From CAVTHK01 sp964552235 (lineage in GTDB: Bacteria > Spirochaetota > Spirochaetia > SZUA-6 > CAVTHK01), in contig CAZKGO010000007.1 in the NCBI GenBank assembly GCA_964552235.1, positions 1-64,000 on the forward strand: a stretch of 64,000 nt of DNA, given 5' to 3'. Position 1 is the stretch's first letter. Each line of letters opens with the position of its first letter. A program made the position numbers and the translations under genes. The notes beneath the pieces are model-generated. The model saw only the letters and a program-made list of their open reading frames with translations, had not been told where the DNA came from and ran no database searches. Shown in pieces: positions 49,878 to 58,763 of this stretch.

Positions 49878-51815
49878 ATGGCAGACGAAAAAGACAGAAA
49901 CGTGATGGCGGCCGAGAAAGACAAGAAGCCCTGGGACAAGAGCTGCAAGGACTGCGGGCCCCGGGAGCGCGAGCCGCTCATCGGACCGATCCACAAGAAC
50001 CAGTTCCGCTTCTCGCTGTGGTACTTTCTGATCGTTCTGGTCGGGATGTTCATCATCAACAGCTTCCTCGTGCAGCCGCAGGGTGAGATGGTCGAGTTCA
50101 GCCGGTTCAAGGATCTGATCCGATCCGGCCAGATCCGCCGCGTCGAGATGGCCGACACCTACCTCACGGGGATCTCGGCCACACGCGCGCAAATCGCCGG
50201 GGGGGTCCAGCCCGGCGACGTCAAGCAGTACCGCACGGTGGCGGTCAACGACGCCGGACTCGTGGCCCTGATGGAGGAAAAGGGAGTCGAGTACTACGCG
50301 ACGCCTCCCCAGCAGCGTTCGCTGTTCGGCGTGATCCTGAGCTGGGTCGTGCCGATCCTCCTCTTCTCCTTTGTCTGGAGGATGCTCATGAGCCGCATGG
50401 GTCAGGGCGGAGTCAACGTGATGTCCTTCGGCCGCAGCCGCGCCCAGATCGTCTCCGAAGGAGAGACGGGCGTGCGTTTTGCCGACGTCGCGGGCGCCGA
50501 TGAGGCCAAGGCCGAGCTGGTTGAAGTGGTGGACTTCCTCAAGAACCCCGAAAAATACACGGCCATCGGCGGCAAGATCCCCAAGGGTGTGCTGCTCGTG
50601 GGCGCTCCCGGCACGGGAAAGACGATGCTGGCCAAGGCGGTCGCCGGCGAGGCCGCGGTGCCGTTCTTCCGCATGAGCGGCGCCGACTTCGTGGAGATGT
50701 TCGTCGGCGTGGGCGCCGCGCGCGTGCGCGATCTGTTCAAGCAGGCGCGGCAAAAGGCGCCGTGCATCATCTTTATCGACGAGCTCGACGCCATCGGCAA
50801 GAGCCGTGCCGCCGGGCTGTCAACGAACGACGAGCGCGAGCAGACTCTCAACCAGCTGCTGGTGGAGATGGACGGCTTCGACGCGCGCTCGGGCGTGATC
50901 ATCCTCGCGGCCACCAACCGCCCGGAGATCCTCGATCCCGCGCTCCTGAGGCCGGGCCGCTTCGACCGGCAGGTGCTCGTCGACAAGCCGGACCTGGCCG
51001 GCCGTGAGGCGATCCTCCGCGTTCATTCCAAGGAGGTCAAGCTCGACCCGGCGGTGGACCTCAACGCGGTGGCGCGGGCGACCCCCGGGTTCGTGGGCGC
51101 CGATCTCGCCAACCTGGTCAACGAAGCGGCCCTGCTGGCGGTGCGCGCCGGCCGGGACCGCGTCGCCCAGCAGGACTTTTCCGAGGCCGTCGAGAAAGTG
51201 ATCGCCGGCCTGAAGAAGAGCAACAAGCTGATCTCGGCCGAGGAGAAGCGCATCGTGGCCTACCACGAGGCCGGCCACGCCCTCGTGGCTGCCGCCACGC
51301 CCGGCAGCGACCCGGTGCAGAAGATCTCCATCGTGCCGCGCGGCATGGGCGCCCTCGGCTACACGCTGCAGCTGCCCACCGAAGAACGCTACCTGCTCAC
51401 GCGCGAACAGCTGCTGGCCCGCATCGACGTGCTGCTCGGCGGCCGCGCAGCCGAGGAGATCACCTTCAAGACGATCTCGACGGGAGCGGCCAACGACCTC
51501 ACGCGGGCCACCGACATCGCCAACCGCATGATCACCGAGTACGGCATGAGCGAGCGGTTCCGCAACGTGCACCTGCCCTACCGCAAGAGCGCCACGTTCC
51601 TCGGCGAGCAGACCTACTCGGTGCAGCGCGAGTACTCGGAGAGCACGCAGCAGTACATCGACGAAGAGACCGCACGCATCATCGACGAGCGCTACAAGGC
51701 GGTCCTCGAGCGGCTGCGCGGCGACGAGCCGGCGCTCAAGCGCGTGGCCGACCGGCTGCTCGAGGTGGAGACGATCGAGGCCGCGGAGTTCGCGCGCCTG
51801 GCGGCGAGCGCCTGA
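49878..51815 (+). CDS. ftsH: ATP-dependent zinc metalloprotease FtsH
   Basis: The 645-residue inner-membrane AAA protease has membrane segments at about 47-67 and 157-177 around a periplasmic domain. The AAA module has Walker A (GAPGTGKT), Walker B (IIFIDELDAIG), the pore loop (FVEMFVGVG) and SRH (ATNRPEILDPALLRPGRFD). The M41 protease has zinc site HEAGH and a later Asp ligand (NDLTRATDIANRM). It degrades misfolded membrane proteins and regulators. The hydrophilic Lys-rich first 45 residues, with CKDCG, are somewhat longer than usual. ATG 49878 is preferred; ATG 49905 is possible. Confidence 0.96.
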   Translation: MADEKDRNVMAAEKDKKPWDKSCKDCGPREREPLIGPIHKNQFRFSLWYFLIVLVGMFIINSFLVQPQGEMVEFSRFKDLIRSGQIRRVEMADTYLTGISATRAQIAGGVQPGDVKQYRTVAVNDAGLVALMEEKGVEYYATPPQQRSLFGVILSWVVPILLFSFVWRMLMSRMGQGGVNVMSFGRSRAQIVSEGETGVRFADVAGADEAKAELVEVVDFLKNPEKYTAIGGKIPKGVLLVGAPGTGKTMLAKAVAGEAAVPFFRMSGADFVEMFVGVGAARVRDLFKQARQKAPCIIFIDELDAIGKSRAAGLSTNDEREQTLNQLLVEMDGFDARSGVIILAATNRPEILDPALLRPGRFDRQVLVDKPDLAGREAILRVHSKEVKLDPAVDLNAVARATPGFVGADLANLVNEAALLAVRAGRDRVAQQDFSEAVEKVIAGLKKSNKLISAEEKRIVAYHEAGHALVAAATPGSDPVQKISIVPRGMGALGYTLQLPTEERYLLTREQLLARIDVLLGGRAAEEITFKTISTGAANDLTRATDIANRMITEYGMSERFRNVHLPYRKSATFLGEQTYSVQREYSESTQQYIDEETARIIDERYKAVLERLRGDEPALKRVADRLLEVETIEAAEFARLAASA

Positions 51816-51822
51816 GCCCCGC

Positions 51823-52240
51823 CGGCTGCCGCTCGAGAACGACGACCGCGTCTACTCCCCGGCGGCTCTGCCGCCCGTCTGCGAGGCCCTTCGCCTTCCC
51901 TTTGCCTATGACTGCCATCACCACCGGTGGCTGCCGGATGACCTGTCGACGACGGAGGCGACCGAGCGCGCAGCCGCCACATGGCTGCGGGCGCGGGGCC
52001 GCCGCGGCCCCTTTGGCCGCGAGCCGCTGTTCCACGTCTCCAGCCCCCCGAGGGTGGACGCCGCGACCGGGACCTGCGGCCCCACGCGGACTTTGTCGAG
52101 CCGCGCGACATTCCCGCCTGCTGGCTCGACCGCGAGATCACCGTCGAAGTGGAGGCCAAGGAGCTCGCCGTCGAGCGCCTGCAGCGCTCCTTCTCGCGCA
52201 AGCGGCAGGATGAGGGGCGGACGGGCCGTCGTTTGAAACA
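51823..52240 (+). pseudogene. Remnant of a UV damage endonuclease gene (uvsE/uvdE), 3' third only
   Basis: Directly after ftsH the sequence reads RLPLENDDRVYSPAAL, LPFAYDCHHHRWLPDDLS and REPLFHVSSP. After a frameshift near 52065 it continues DLRPHADFVEPRDIPACW and EITVEVEAKELAVERL. These are in-order UvsE motifs, including the metal-binding His and Glu segments, but the first two thirds of the gene are missing. There is no start codon or ribosome binding site. A functional protein is excluded. This fills most of the 490-bp gap between ftsH and the TPR gene. Confidence 0.85.
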
Positions 52241-52261
52241 CGGGGTCCGCAGTCCTATATT
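52233..52261 (+). promoter_or_regulatory. Promoter of the TPR protein gene
   Basis: TTGAAA, a 17-bp spacer and TATATT, a near-consensus promoter. It lies at the very end of the uvsE remnant. The leader is about 38 nt and contains GGGGGACGAG before ATG 52306. Confidence 0.7.
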
Positions 52262-52305
52262 TGTAGGCGCGGGTCTGCTGCTTCGTGCAGCCGCGGGGGA
52301 CGAGA

Positions 52306-53199
52306 ATGAACAAGCTCGCTCTGGTCGTGGGTCTCGTGCTTTCGGTCAGCCTGCCGCTGCCGGGCCAGAGCGTGACCGTGCAGTTCGCCGACGGCCTGCT
52401 CGAAGCGCAGCGCGGCGGCAAGTGGGTGACGGTGGACGTGGGTGCCGACCTGGAGCCGGATGCGGTCGTGCGGCTTTCGGCCGGCGGCTACGCGGAGCTC
52501 GCCCGCGGCGGCCGGATGATCGCCCTCAGCCGCGGCGGCACCTACCGGCTTTCCGACCTGCTCAAGGCGGCCGGTGCGGCCTCCGCCTGGGGCATGGGCT
52601 CGGTGGTGAACGCCAAGCTGACCGCCCTCGCGGGCACCCGCGCCGTCGCGCCCCAGTCGGCCCAGATGGGCGCCCGGGGCTCCGCCCAGGGCGGCGCAGA
52701 GGTCACCTGGGTCGAGGACGAGGCGGGCGAGATGGTCCGGAGCGGAATCACGCTGCTGGCCGACGGCCGGGTCGCGGAGGCTCTCGAGTCCTTCAAGCAG
52801 GCCCTCGACAGCGCGGCGGACCCGGAGTCCGAGGCCGCGGCCCGCTTCTACGCTGCCTACGCCCACGACCGGCTCGGGCAAGGGGGCCCGGCGATGCGAC
52901 TGATCGCGCGGGTGAGCCCCGCGGCCACCGTCGACTACTACCGGGACTTCGTGCTCCTGAAGAGCCGCCTGCTCATCGAGAACGGGGCCGCTTCGGAGGC
53001 GCTGCCGCTCCTCGACGGCTACCTGGCTGCGGGCCCGGGAGCCGAGGACGCGCAGGCGGCGCACGTGCTGGCCGCTTTCGCCTATCGCGCCCTCGGCGAC
53101 GAGCAGGCCGCGACAGCCCGGCTGCAGACGGCTCGGGACATCGCGCCGGCCACGGAGCTCGGGCAGAAGGCCGGCGCGCTCATCCCTGAGGGTCGATAG
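52306..53199 (+). CDS. Secreted protein with FecR-like and TPR-like regions
   Basis: The 297-residue product has a signal peptide (LALVVGLVLSVSLPLPGQS). A beta-rich FecR-like region (about 25-90) follows: VQFADGLLEAQRGGKWVTVDVGADL and VVRLSAGGYAELARGGRMIAL. A linker leads to helical TPR-like repeats (about 145-290; GRVAEALESFKQALDSAADPES, AARFYAAYAHDRLGQG, LAAFAYRALGDEQAATARLQTA). Periplasmic scaffold or outer-membrane-associated protein. Precise role unknown. Its last 20 bp overlap the end of the convergent thiF gene. Confidence 0.8.
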   Translation: MNKLALVVGLVLSVSLPLPGQSVTVQFADGLLEAQRGGKWVTVDVGADLEPDAVVRLSAGGYAELARGGRMIALSRGGTYRLSDLLKAAGAASAWGMGSVVNAKLTALAGTRAVAPQSAQMGARGSAQGGAEVTWVEDEAGEMVRSGITLLADGRVAEALESFKQALDSAADPESEAAARFYAAYAHDRLGQGGPAMRLIARVSPAATVDYYRDFVLLKSRLLIENGAASEALPLLDGYLAAGPGAEDAQAAHVLAAFAYRALGDEQAATARLQTARDIAPATELGQKAGALIPEGR

Positions 53200-53944
53200 C
53201 GCCCCCGCAGACGCCGCAGCGGGGGTCGCGTTGGACGCGGACGATCCGCGTCTCCATCGTGAGCGCGTCGAGGATCAGCAGCCGGTCGATGAGCCGGACA
53301 CCGATTCCGAGCAGGAACTTCAGCGCCTCGGCCGCCTGCACCGCGCCGATGATCCCGGCCACCGCCCCGAGAACGCCTCTGTCGCTGCGGGTTGAGACTG
53401 CCTCCGCGGGCGGAGGCTCGACGTAGACGCAGCGGTAGCAGGCATGTCCGGGCTCCCAGCTCATGGTCTGGCCCTGGAACTCCGCCACACCGCCCTGGCT
53501 GAATGGCCTGCCCTCCACCACGCACGCGTCGTTGACCAGGAACTTCGTCGGGAAATCATCGGTCGCCTCCAGGACAAAGTCGTAGGCCCGGACCAGCTCC
53601 CGCATGTTCTGCGGCCCCAGCCGCTCCTCGATCGGCACCACCTTCACGTCCCGGTTGAGGCGCTCGAGGCTGTCCCGGGCCGAAGCGGCCTTTGGCCGTC
53701 CCACGTCGGCGGTGCCGTGGAGGATCTGCCGCTGCAGGTTGCCGAGCTCCACGCGGTCGAAATCCGCGATCCCGATGGTGCCGACCCCCGCTGCAGCCAG
53801 GTACAGCGCGATGGGCGATCCCAGCCCGCCGGCGCCGACGATCAGCACCCTGGAGCGGAGCAGCCGTTCCTGGCCGGCCGCGCCGACTCCCGGCAGCAGG
53901 ATGTTGCGGCTGTAGCGGATGATCTGATCCTCGCCCAGTCCCAT
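53180..53944 (-). CDS. thiF: ThiF/MoeB/HesA-family adenylyltransferase
   Basis: The 254-residue E1-like enzyme has VLIVGAGGLGSPIALYLAAAGVGTIGIAD (ATP-binding), the catalytic Arg region GNLQRQILH, and two Cys pairs for zinc (CYRCV, CGVCG). It activates the C-terminal GG of a sulfur-carrier protein by adenylation. The ThiS gene lies 83 bp upstream on the same strand, so the two form the sulfur-transfer pair for thiamine thiazole, or for another sulfur cofactor such as molybdopterin. No thiG, thiH or moa gene is adjacent. Confidence 0.9.
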   Translation of the reverse strand: MGLGEDQIIRYSRNILLPGVGAAGQERLLRSRVLIVGAGGLGSPIALYLAAAGVGTIGIADFDRVELGNLQRQILHGTADVGRPKAASARDSLERLNRDVKVVPIEERLGPQNMRELVRAYDFVLEATDDFPTKFLVNDACVVEGRPFSQGGVAEFQGQTMSWEPGHACYRCVYVEPPPAEAVSTRSDRGVLGAVAGIIGAVQAAEALKFLLGIGVRLIDRLLILDALTMETRIVRVQRDPRCGVCGGAIDPQG

Positions 53945-54027
53945 GGCCGGCTCCCCCGCCGCGCCCTCACCCTGCCGCAGGCCCTGCCCCGGCTTCGGCG
54001 CCGCAGCAGGCTTCGCGCCGTTTGAGC

Positions 54028-54234
54028 TCAGCCGCCGGAGATGCGGAGGAGAAGCTCCACGACGTCGCCGTCGTGCACGAGGGTGGCGGCGCAGGCGCCG
54101 CGGTCCAGGATGCGGCCGTTGAGCTGGACCGAGACCATCTCCGGCGCAGCCACGCCGCGAAGGCGAAGCAGGTCGGCGATCGCGACCCGCTGCCCATCGA
54201 GAACCTCGCGTTTCCCGTTGATGGTGACGGTCAA
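54028..54234 (-). CDS. thiS: ThiS-like sulfur-carrier protein
   Basis: A 68-residue ubiquitin-like protein (VTINGKREVLDG, VSVQLNGRILDRG, HDGDVVELLLRISGG) with the essential C-terminal Gly-Gly for thiocarboxylate formation. The start is TTG 54234 with GAGGAG upstream. The promoter is TTGACC, 17 bp, TAGTGT (minus strand 54310-54338), with a leader of about 70 nt. No TPP aptamer motifs could be seen in that leader. Confidence 0.88.
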   Translation of the reverse strand: MTVTINGKREVLDGQRVAIADLLRLRGVAAPEMVSVQLNGRILDRGACAATLVHDGDVVELLLRISGG

Positions 54235-54309
54235 CCCGGCTCCTCGACGACCTCGCGGCCGCAGCCCATCGGCACCAGGTTCCCGCGGCTGACAAGGAAG
54301 TCGAAGGGC

Positions 54310-54391
54310 ACACTACCGCCGGCGGATGTAATGGTCAAGGCCGCCGGGGAGGCCGATCGAGCTTGACAGGCGCCAGCGGCCGCGGTAGGTG
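54310..54391. promoter_or_regulatory. Divergent promoters: thiS (minus) and solute-binding protein (plus)
   Basis: Minus: TTGACC, 17-bp spacer, TAGTGT (54310-54338). Plus: TTGACA (54363-54368), 17-bp spacer, TAGGTG (54386-54391), ending 10 nt before ATG 54402. The -35 boxes are 24 bp apart, so one bound regulator could influence both. Confidence 0.6.
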
Positions 54392-54401
54392 AGAGCCACC
54401 G

Positions 54402-55967
54402 ATGCGACGACGCCTCTGCCCTGCTCTGCTCTTCCTGCCGGCGGCCGCGCTGATCCTCGCCGGCTGCGGGGGCGGGGCTGCCGGGACGCGGACTCTGGTC
54501 TACGGCACGACCTCGCGGCCGTCGGGTGTGGACCCGGCGCAGGCCTACGACTTTCCCACCCTCGAGGTGCTGCAGAACATCCACCGGGGCCTCGTCGGCT
54601 GGGAGCCCGGCACGGCGCGGCTGGCGCCCGTTCTTGCCGCCGGCTGGTCGGCGAACCAGGCGGCAGACGAGTTCACCGTGAGGCTGCGCGGCAACCTCCG
54701 GTTCCCCGACGGCACTCCGTTGACGGCCGGCGTCGTCAAGTGGGCGGTCGAGCGCGCGGCGAGGCTGCAGGGCGACGCGTCGTGGCTGGTCACCGACTTC
54801 GTCAGCCGGGTCGACGCTCTCGACGAGCGCACCGTCCGGTTCACGCTCAAGAGGCCGACCGCCTTTTTCCCCGCGCTGCTCGCCTGCGCACCCTACTTTC
54901 CCGTGAGCCCGGGCACCTACCCCGCGGACCGGATCGCCTACGGTCCGCAGGAGCTGGGCGGAATCGGGCTTGCCGGCCTCGGCCCGTACCGGGCCGTCGC
55001 CTCCGGCAGCGACGCAGCGATCGTGCTCGAGGCGGACCCCGGCTACCGGGGTCCGCGACCCGGCATCGAGCGCATCGTCATCCGGGTCTTTCCCGAAAGC
55101 GCCGCACTGCGCCTCGCTCTCGAGAAGGGCGAGATCGACATCGCCTTCAGGGGGCTGCGTCCGCCGGACATCGAGCGGCTCTCGGCGCAGGGCGGCATCT
55201 CGGTCCACAGGCGCAGCGGCCCGCAGATCCGCACCCTCTGCTTCGAGACATCGCAGTCGGTGTTCGGCGACAGGCGGCTGCGTCAGGCGATCGCGGCTCT
55301 CGTCGACCGGCGGCAGATCGTCGACAAGGTCTTCCTCGGCCGCGCCACCCCGGCCTACTCGATGGTGCCGGCTCACGTCGAGCACCACCTGCCTTCGTTC
55401 AGGAGTGCCTACGGCGAAGGTCCGGACCCGGCCAGGGCGGAGCGCCTGCTGCGCGAGGCAGGCTACACCGCCGAGGCGCCGCTGCGCTTCGAGCTGTGGC
55501 ACGCACCGGCCCGCTACGGGCAGACGGATGCCGCGGCTGCCGAGCTGCTCAAGAGCCAGCTCGAGAAGTCGAAGGGCGTGAGCGTCACGGTGAGGAGCAC
55601 GGACTGGCCGACCTACAGGGACCAGTGGAGAAAGAGGCGGATGCCCGCCTGGCTGCTCGGCTGGTACCCGGACTACATCGATGCCGACGCCTACACCGCC
55701 CCGTTCGCAGGGACGGCGGGCAGCGGGAACGTGGGCGTGAACTTCTCCAGCGCCGAGTGGGACCGCTGGATCGCTCTCGAGCAGGGCAGCCTCGAGCGGT
55801 CGGCGCGCGGGCGCATCTTCCAGATGATCCAGCAGGCCTGGACCGAAGAGGTTCCCACCATACCGCTGTGGCACAGCGATCTGTACGTCTTGACCAGGTC
55901 GGGCGTCGAGGGCGTGAGGATCGACCCGGCGACGAGCCTCGACTTCGCCGCCCTCAGGCTCGAATAG
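54402..55967 (+). CDS. Orphan family 5 solute-binding lipoprotein (peptide/nickel type)
   Basis: 521 residues: lipoprotein signal with LILAGC (Cys about residue 22), then the family signature YDFPTLEVLQNIHRGLVGWEPG. RFPDGTPLTAGVVKWAVERAA and LRQAIAALVDRRQIVDKVFLG follow, and the C-terminal region is WTEEVPTIPLWHSDLYVLTR. It binds a peptide-like solute in the periplasm and must use a permease encoded elsewhere, perhaps the one at 32393-36505. It is quite distant in sequence from the binding protein at 30570. Confidence 0.92.
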   Translation: MRRRLCPALLFLPAAALILAGCGGGAAGTRTLVYGTTSRPSGVDPAQAYDFPTLEVLQNIHRGLVGWEPGTARLAPVLAAGWSANQAADEFTVRLRGNLRFPDGTPLTAGVVKWAVERAARLQGDASWLVTDFVSRVDALDERTVRFTLKRPTAFFPALLACAPYFPVSPGTYPADRIAYGPQELGGIGLAGLGPYRAVASGSDAAIVLEADPGYRGPRPGIERIVIRVFPESAALRLALEKGEIDIAFRGLRPPDIERLSAQGGISVHRRSGPQIRTLCFETSQSVFGDRRLRQAIAALVDRRQIVDKVFLGRATPAYSMVPAHVEHHLPSFRSAYGEGPDPARAERLLREAGYTAEAPLRFELWHAPARYGQTDAAAAELLKSQLEKSKGVSVTVRSTDWPTYRDQWRKRRMPAWLLGWYPDYIDADAYTAPFAGTAGSGNVGVNFSSAEWDRWIALEQGSLERSARGRIFQMIQQAWTEEVPTIPLWHSDLYVLTRSGVEGVRIDPATSLDFAALRLE

Positions 55968-56022
55968 GGCTGGCCCACACCGCCTGACCGTCGCGCTCGA
56001 GCTCGAGCGGGCCGCCTCACGC

Positions 56023-57381
56023 TCAGGCTGCGCCGAGCCAGTCCGCCCGCAGGTCATATCCCGCAGCCCCCGCGAGGCGGACGCGGACAAAATCGCCGGC
56101 CCGCGCTCCTTGCGGGACGCCTCGCACGCGCACGACGCCGTCGACCTCCGGCGCCTCGCGCCTGCTGCGCCCGATCCACCAGCGGCCCTGCCCCGCAGGA
56201 CGCTCGAGCAGCACCATGGTCTCGCGCCCGACCGCGGCTGCGTTGCGCGCCTCCACGAGGCCGCGCTGCAGCGCCAGCAGCTCGCCCATCCGCCGCTCGG
56301 CCGTAGCCGGCCGCGGACGGCCGGCAAGATCGACGGCCGGCGTTCCGGCCTCGGGCGAAAAGACGAAGGCGCCGAGGTGGTCGTAGCCGACCTCGGCCGC
56401 GTGGCGCAGCAGGTGGCGGAAGCGGGGCTCGGTCTCGCCGGGGTGGCCGAGCAGGCAGGTGGTGCGCAGCGCCACGTCGGGCATCGCCGCCCGCGCCCGG
56501 CCCGGCAGCGAACCCACGGCGGCGATCGTGTCCGCCCGGCCCATGGCGGCGAGCACCGCGGGGTGGCTGTGCTGAATCGGCACGTCGAGGTAGGGACAGA
56601 CCTGGGCCACCGAGGCCATGGCCTCGAGCAGCCGATCGCTCACGCGCGTCGGGTAGCCGTAGAGCAGGCGGATCCAGAAGCGGCCGCCGAGCCTGCCGAG
56701 GGCGCGCAGCAGGTCCGCCAGGCGCTGCCTGCCTGGGAGGTCGATGCCGTAGGCGGTCACGTCCTGCGAGACGAGGTCCAGCTCGCGGCAGCCTGCCTCC
56801 AGGAGGCTCTCGGCCTCGGCCACGAGGCGCGGCAGCGGACGCGATCGGTAGCGGCCGCGGATCGCGGGAATGGCGCAGAAGGCGCAGCGGTGATTGCAGC
56901 CTTCGGCGATCTTGAGGTAGGCGTGCGCAGCGCCGCTGAAGACCACCGGATGCCTGCCCGGCTCCAGGAGCCGGGGCTCGAAGAGCCGATGGGGGCGGCC
57001 GGAGACGAGGCTGAACAGGCGCTCGCCCCGCTCGAGCCTCTGCACGACGGCCGCCACCTCGGCGAGCTCGTCGACGCCCATGACCGCGTCCACCTCGGGG
57101 AACAGGTCGAACAGCCGATCGCGCTCGCGCTGCGGAAAGCAGCCGGCCACGACGACCGCCCGCACCCGGCCCCGGCTCTTGAGCCGGCAGGCCGCGTCGA
57201 TCGCCCGGGCGCTCTCCTGCCGGGCGTCGGCGATGAAGGCGCAGGTGTTGACGATGATCACGTCGGCCTGCTCGGGCGCGGGGGCCAGAATCACACCCGC
57301 GGCGATGAGCTCGCCGGCCATGATCTGGGAATCGACGAGGTTCTTGACGCAGCCGAGGCTGACGAATCCGACGGTAAACAC
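56023..57381 (-). CDS. rimO: Ribosomal protein S12 methylthiotransferase RimO
   Basis: The 452-residue radical SAM enzyme has the N-terminal UPF0004 domain with its three cluster Cys (SLGCVKN, NTCAFI, GCFPQR) and the radical SAM motif EGCNHRCAFCAIP (CxxxCxxC). RFWIRLLYGYPTRV follows, then a TRAM-like end. It adds a methylthio group to Asp of S12. MFTVGFVSLGCVKN is the usual N-terminus and supports GTG 57381. TATGAT (ATCATA, 57393-57398) with TTGATC (GATCAA, 57416-57421) 17 bp away is the promoter. Confidence 0.93.
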   Translation of the reverse strand: MFTVGFVSLGCVKNLVDSQIMAGELIAAGVILAPAPEQADVIIVNTCAFIADARQESARAIDAACRLKSRGRVRAVVVAGCFPQRERDRLFDLFPEVDAVMGVDELAEVAAVVQRLERGERLFSLVSGRPHRLFEPRLLEPGRHPVVFSGAAHAYLKIAEGCNHRCAFCAIPAIRGRYRSRPLPRLVAEAESLLEAGCRELDLVSQDVTAYGIDLPGRQRLADLLRALGRLGGRFWIRLLYGYPTRVSDRLLEAMASVAQVCPYLDVPIQHSHPAVLAAMGRADTIAAVGSLPGRARAAMPDVALRTTCLLGHPGETEPRFRHLLRHAAEVGYDHLGAFVFSPEAGTPAVDLAGRPRPATAERRMGELLALQRGLVEARNAAAVGRETMVLLERPAGQGRWWIGRSRREAPEVDGVVRVRGVPQGARAGDFVRVRLAGAAGYDLRADWLGAA

Positions 57382-57392
57382 GGGGATGGCGG

Positions 57393-57434
57393 ATCATACG
57401 GGGATTGGCCGGGCGGATCAATCGGTGCTACCCT
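57393..57434. promoter_or_regulatory. Overlapping divergent promoters of rimO and the radical SAM gene
   Basis: Minus strand: TTGATC (57416-57421), 17-bp spacer, TATGAT (57393-57398). Plus strand: TTGGCC (57405-57410), 18-bp spacer, TACCCT (57429-57434), 9 nt before GTG 57444. The two promoters share the same DNA, so only one can be occupied at a time. The whole gap between the start codons is 62 bp. Confidence 0.6.
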
Positions 57435-57443
57435 GCGGTTGCC

Positions 57444-58763
57444 GTGAGCCTGCCCTACCTCGCCGTCGCCAACGTCCGGGGAGAGATCTTCGAGGCGCGC
57501 GATTACCTGATGACCGGGATGGCGCTCGACCGCGCGCTGCTGCCCGACGCATCGGACCTGATCCCGCTGCCCTACGGCAGCAACCTCTTCGTGCTGCCGG
57601 GGCGCCTGCCGATCGGCTGGGATCGGCGCAGCCGCCGCTTCGCGGCGGTGAACGAGGTCGGCGGCGAGCCGGTGAGCGCGGTGGCTGCGTTCATGGCGCC
57701 CGCCTACCTGCAGCTGGCACGCGCGGCGGCCGAGGCGCGCGGCGGCGACCGCAGGCGGCTGCCGCTGTACAGCTACACGGCCGTGGGGTGGAAGGGCGGC
57801 CGCTTCTACGCGGCAGGCGTGCGCATCGATTCCGACGTGCGGCAGGACCTGCGGCTCGTCGACCTCGCTGCGGTCGAGCAGGCGGCCGACCGCATGCTGG
57901 CGCGATTCCCCCGCAACCGCCTCGTCGCGCACCTGGTCGAGAAATGCGTCCGCTGCTACGGCTGCCCGGCGGCGCGCAACTTTGTGCTGGGCCGCTGGGA
58001 GTGCCCTGTGCCCACCAGCCGCGCCTGCAACGCCGGCTGCGTCGGATGCATCTCGCAGCAGCCCGCATCGACGGGCGTGCCCGCTTCGCAGTCCCGGCTG
58101 GAGTTCACGCCCACCCCCGAGGAGATCGTGGAGCTCGCTGCGCCGCACCTGGAAAAGGCTCCCCGTCCGGTGGCGAGCTTCGGCCAGGGATGCGAGGGGG
58201 AGCCGCTGCTGGAGGCAGCCCTGATCGAGGAGGCCATCCGGGGGATCCGCGGCCGCACCGCTCGAGGCGTGATCAACATAAACACCAACGGCAGCCTCCC
58301 CGACGCGATCGAGCGGCTGGCGCGGGCGGGGCTCGACAGCATACGCGTCAGCCTCAATTCGGCGCGGGAGCCCTGGTACGCGGCCTACTACCGCCCGAGG
58401 GGCTATGATCTGGCCGCGGTCGTCGAGTCGCTGCGCGTGGCGCGGCGCCACGGGCTGTGGACATCGCTCAACTACCTCGTGTTTCCTGGGCTCACGGACC
58501 GCGAGGACGAGACCGAAGCCCTCGAACGCCTGGCGCGCGAGACCCGGGTGAACATGATCCAGACGCGCAACCTGAACATCGACCCCGACTGGTACATCGA
58601 CGCCCTCGGCCTGAGGGGGGACGGCGTCGCCGCTCTCGGAATGCGCTCGTGGATCGCCCGGGTGCGGCAGCGCCTGCCCTGGGTGAGGCTCGGCTACTTC
58701 AACCCGCCGCGCGAGGACATGCGCAGCGAGCACTACGCCTTTGCGGATCAGCCGGGGGAGTGA
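57444..58763 (+). CDS. Unassigned radical SAM protein with extra N-terminal Cys cluster
   Basis: The 439-residue protein has an N-terminal domain of about 165 residues (SLPYLAVANVRGEIFEARDYLM, LPYGSNLFVLPGR), then EKCVRCYGCP and WECPVP, and the radical SAM motif RACNAGCVGCISQ (CxxxCxxC). The barrel follows: EFTPTPEEIVELAAPHLEKA, ASFGQGCEGEPLLE, ININTNGSLPDAIERLARAGLDSIRVSLNS. The extra Cys before the motif could hold a second iron-sulfur cluster. The GCEGEPLL and TNGS elements match the MoaA/NirJ-like group. Substrate unknown. Start GTG follows TACCCT after 9 nt. Confidence 0.82.
   Translation: MSLPYLAVANVRGEIFEARDYLMTGMALDRALLPDASDLIPLPYGSNLFVLPGRLPIGWDRRSRRFAAVNEVGGEPVSAVAAFMAPAYLQLARAAAEARGGDRRRLPLYSYTAVGWKGGRFYAAGVRIDSDVRQDLRLVDLAAVEQAADRMLARFPRNRLVAHLVEKCVRCYGCPAARNFVLGRWECPVPTSRACNAGCVGCISQQPASTGVPASQSRLEFTPTPEEIVELAAPHLEKAPRPVASFGQGCEGEPLLEAALIEEAIRGIRGRTARGVININTNGSLPDAIERLARAGLDSIRVSLNSAREPWYAAYYRPRGYDLAAVVESLRVARRHGLWTSLNYLVFPGLTDREDETEALERLARETRVNMIQTRNLNIDPDWYIDALGLRGDGVAALGMRSWIARVRQRLPWVRLGYFNPPREDMRSEHYAFADQPGE

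Noticed and set aside
54235..54310. TPP riboswitch in front of thiS
   Set aside because: The CUGAGA and ACCUGAU blocks are missing in the short leader.
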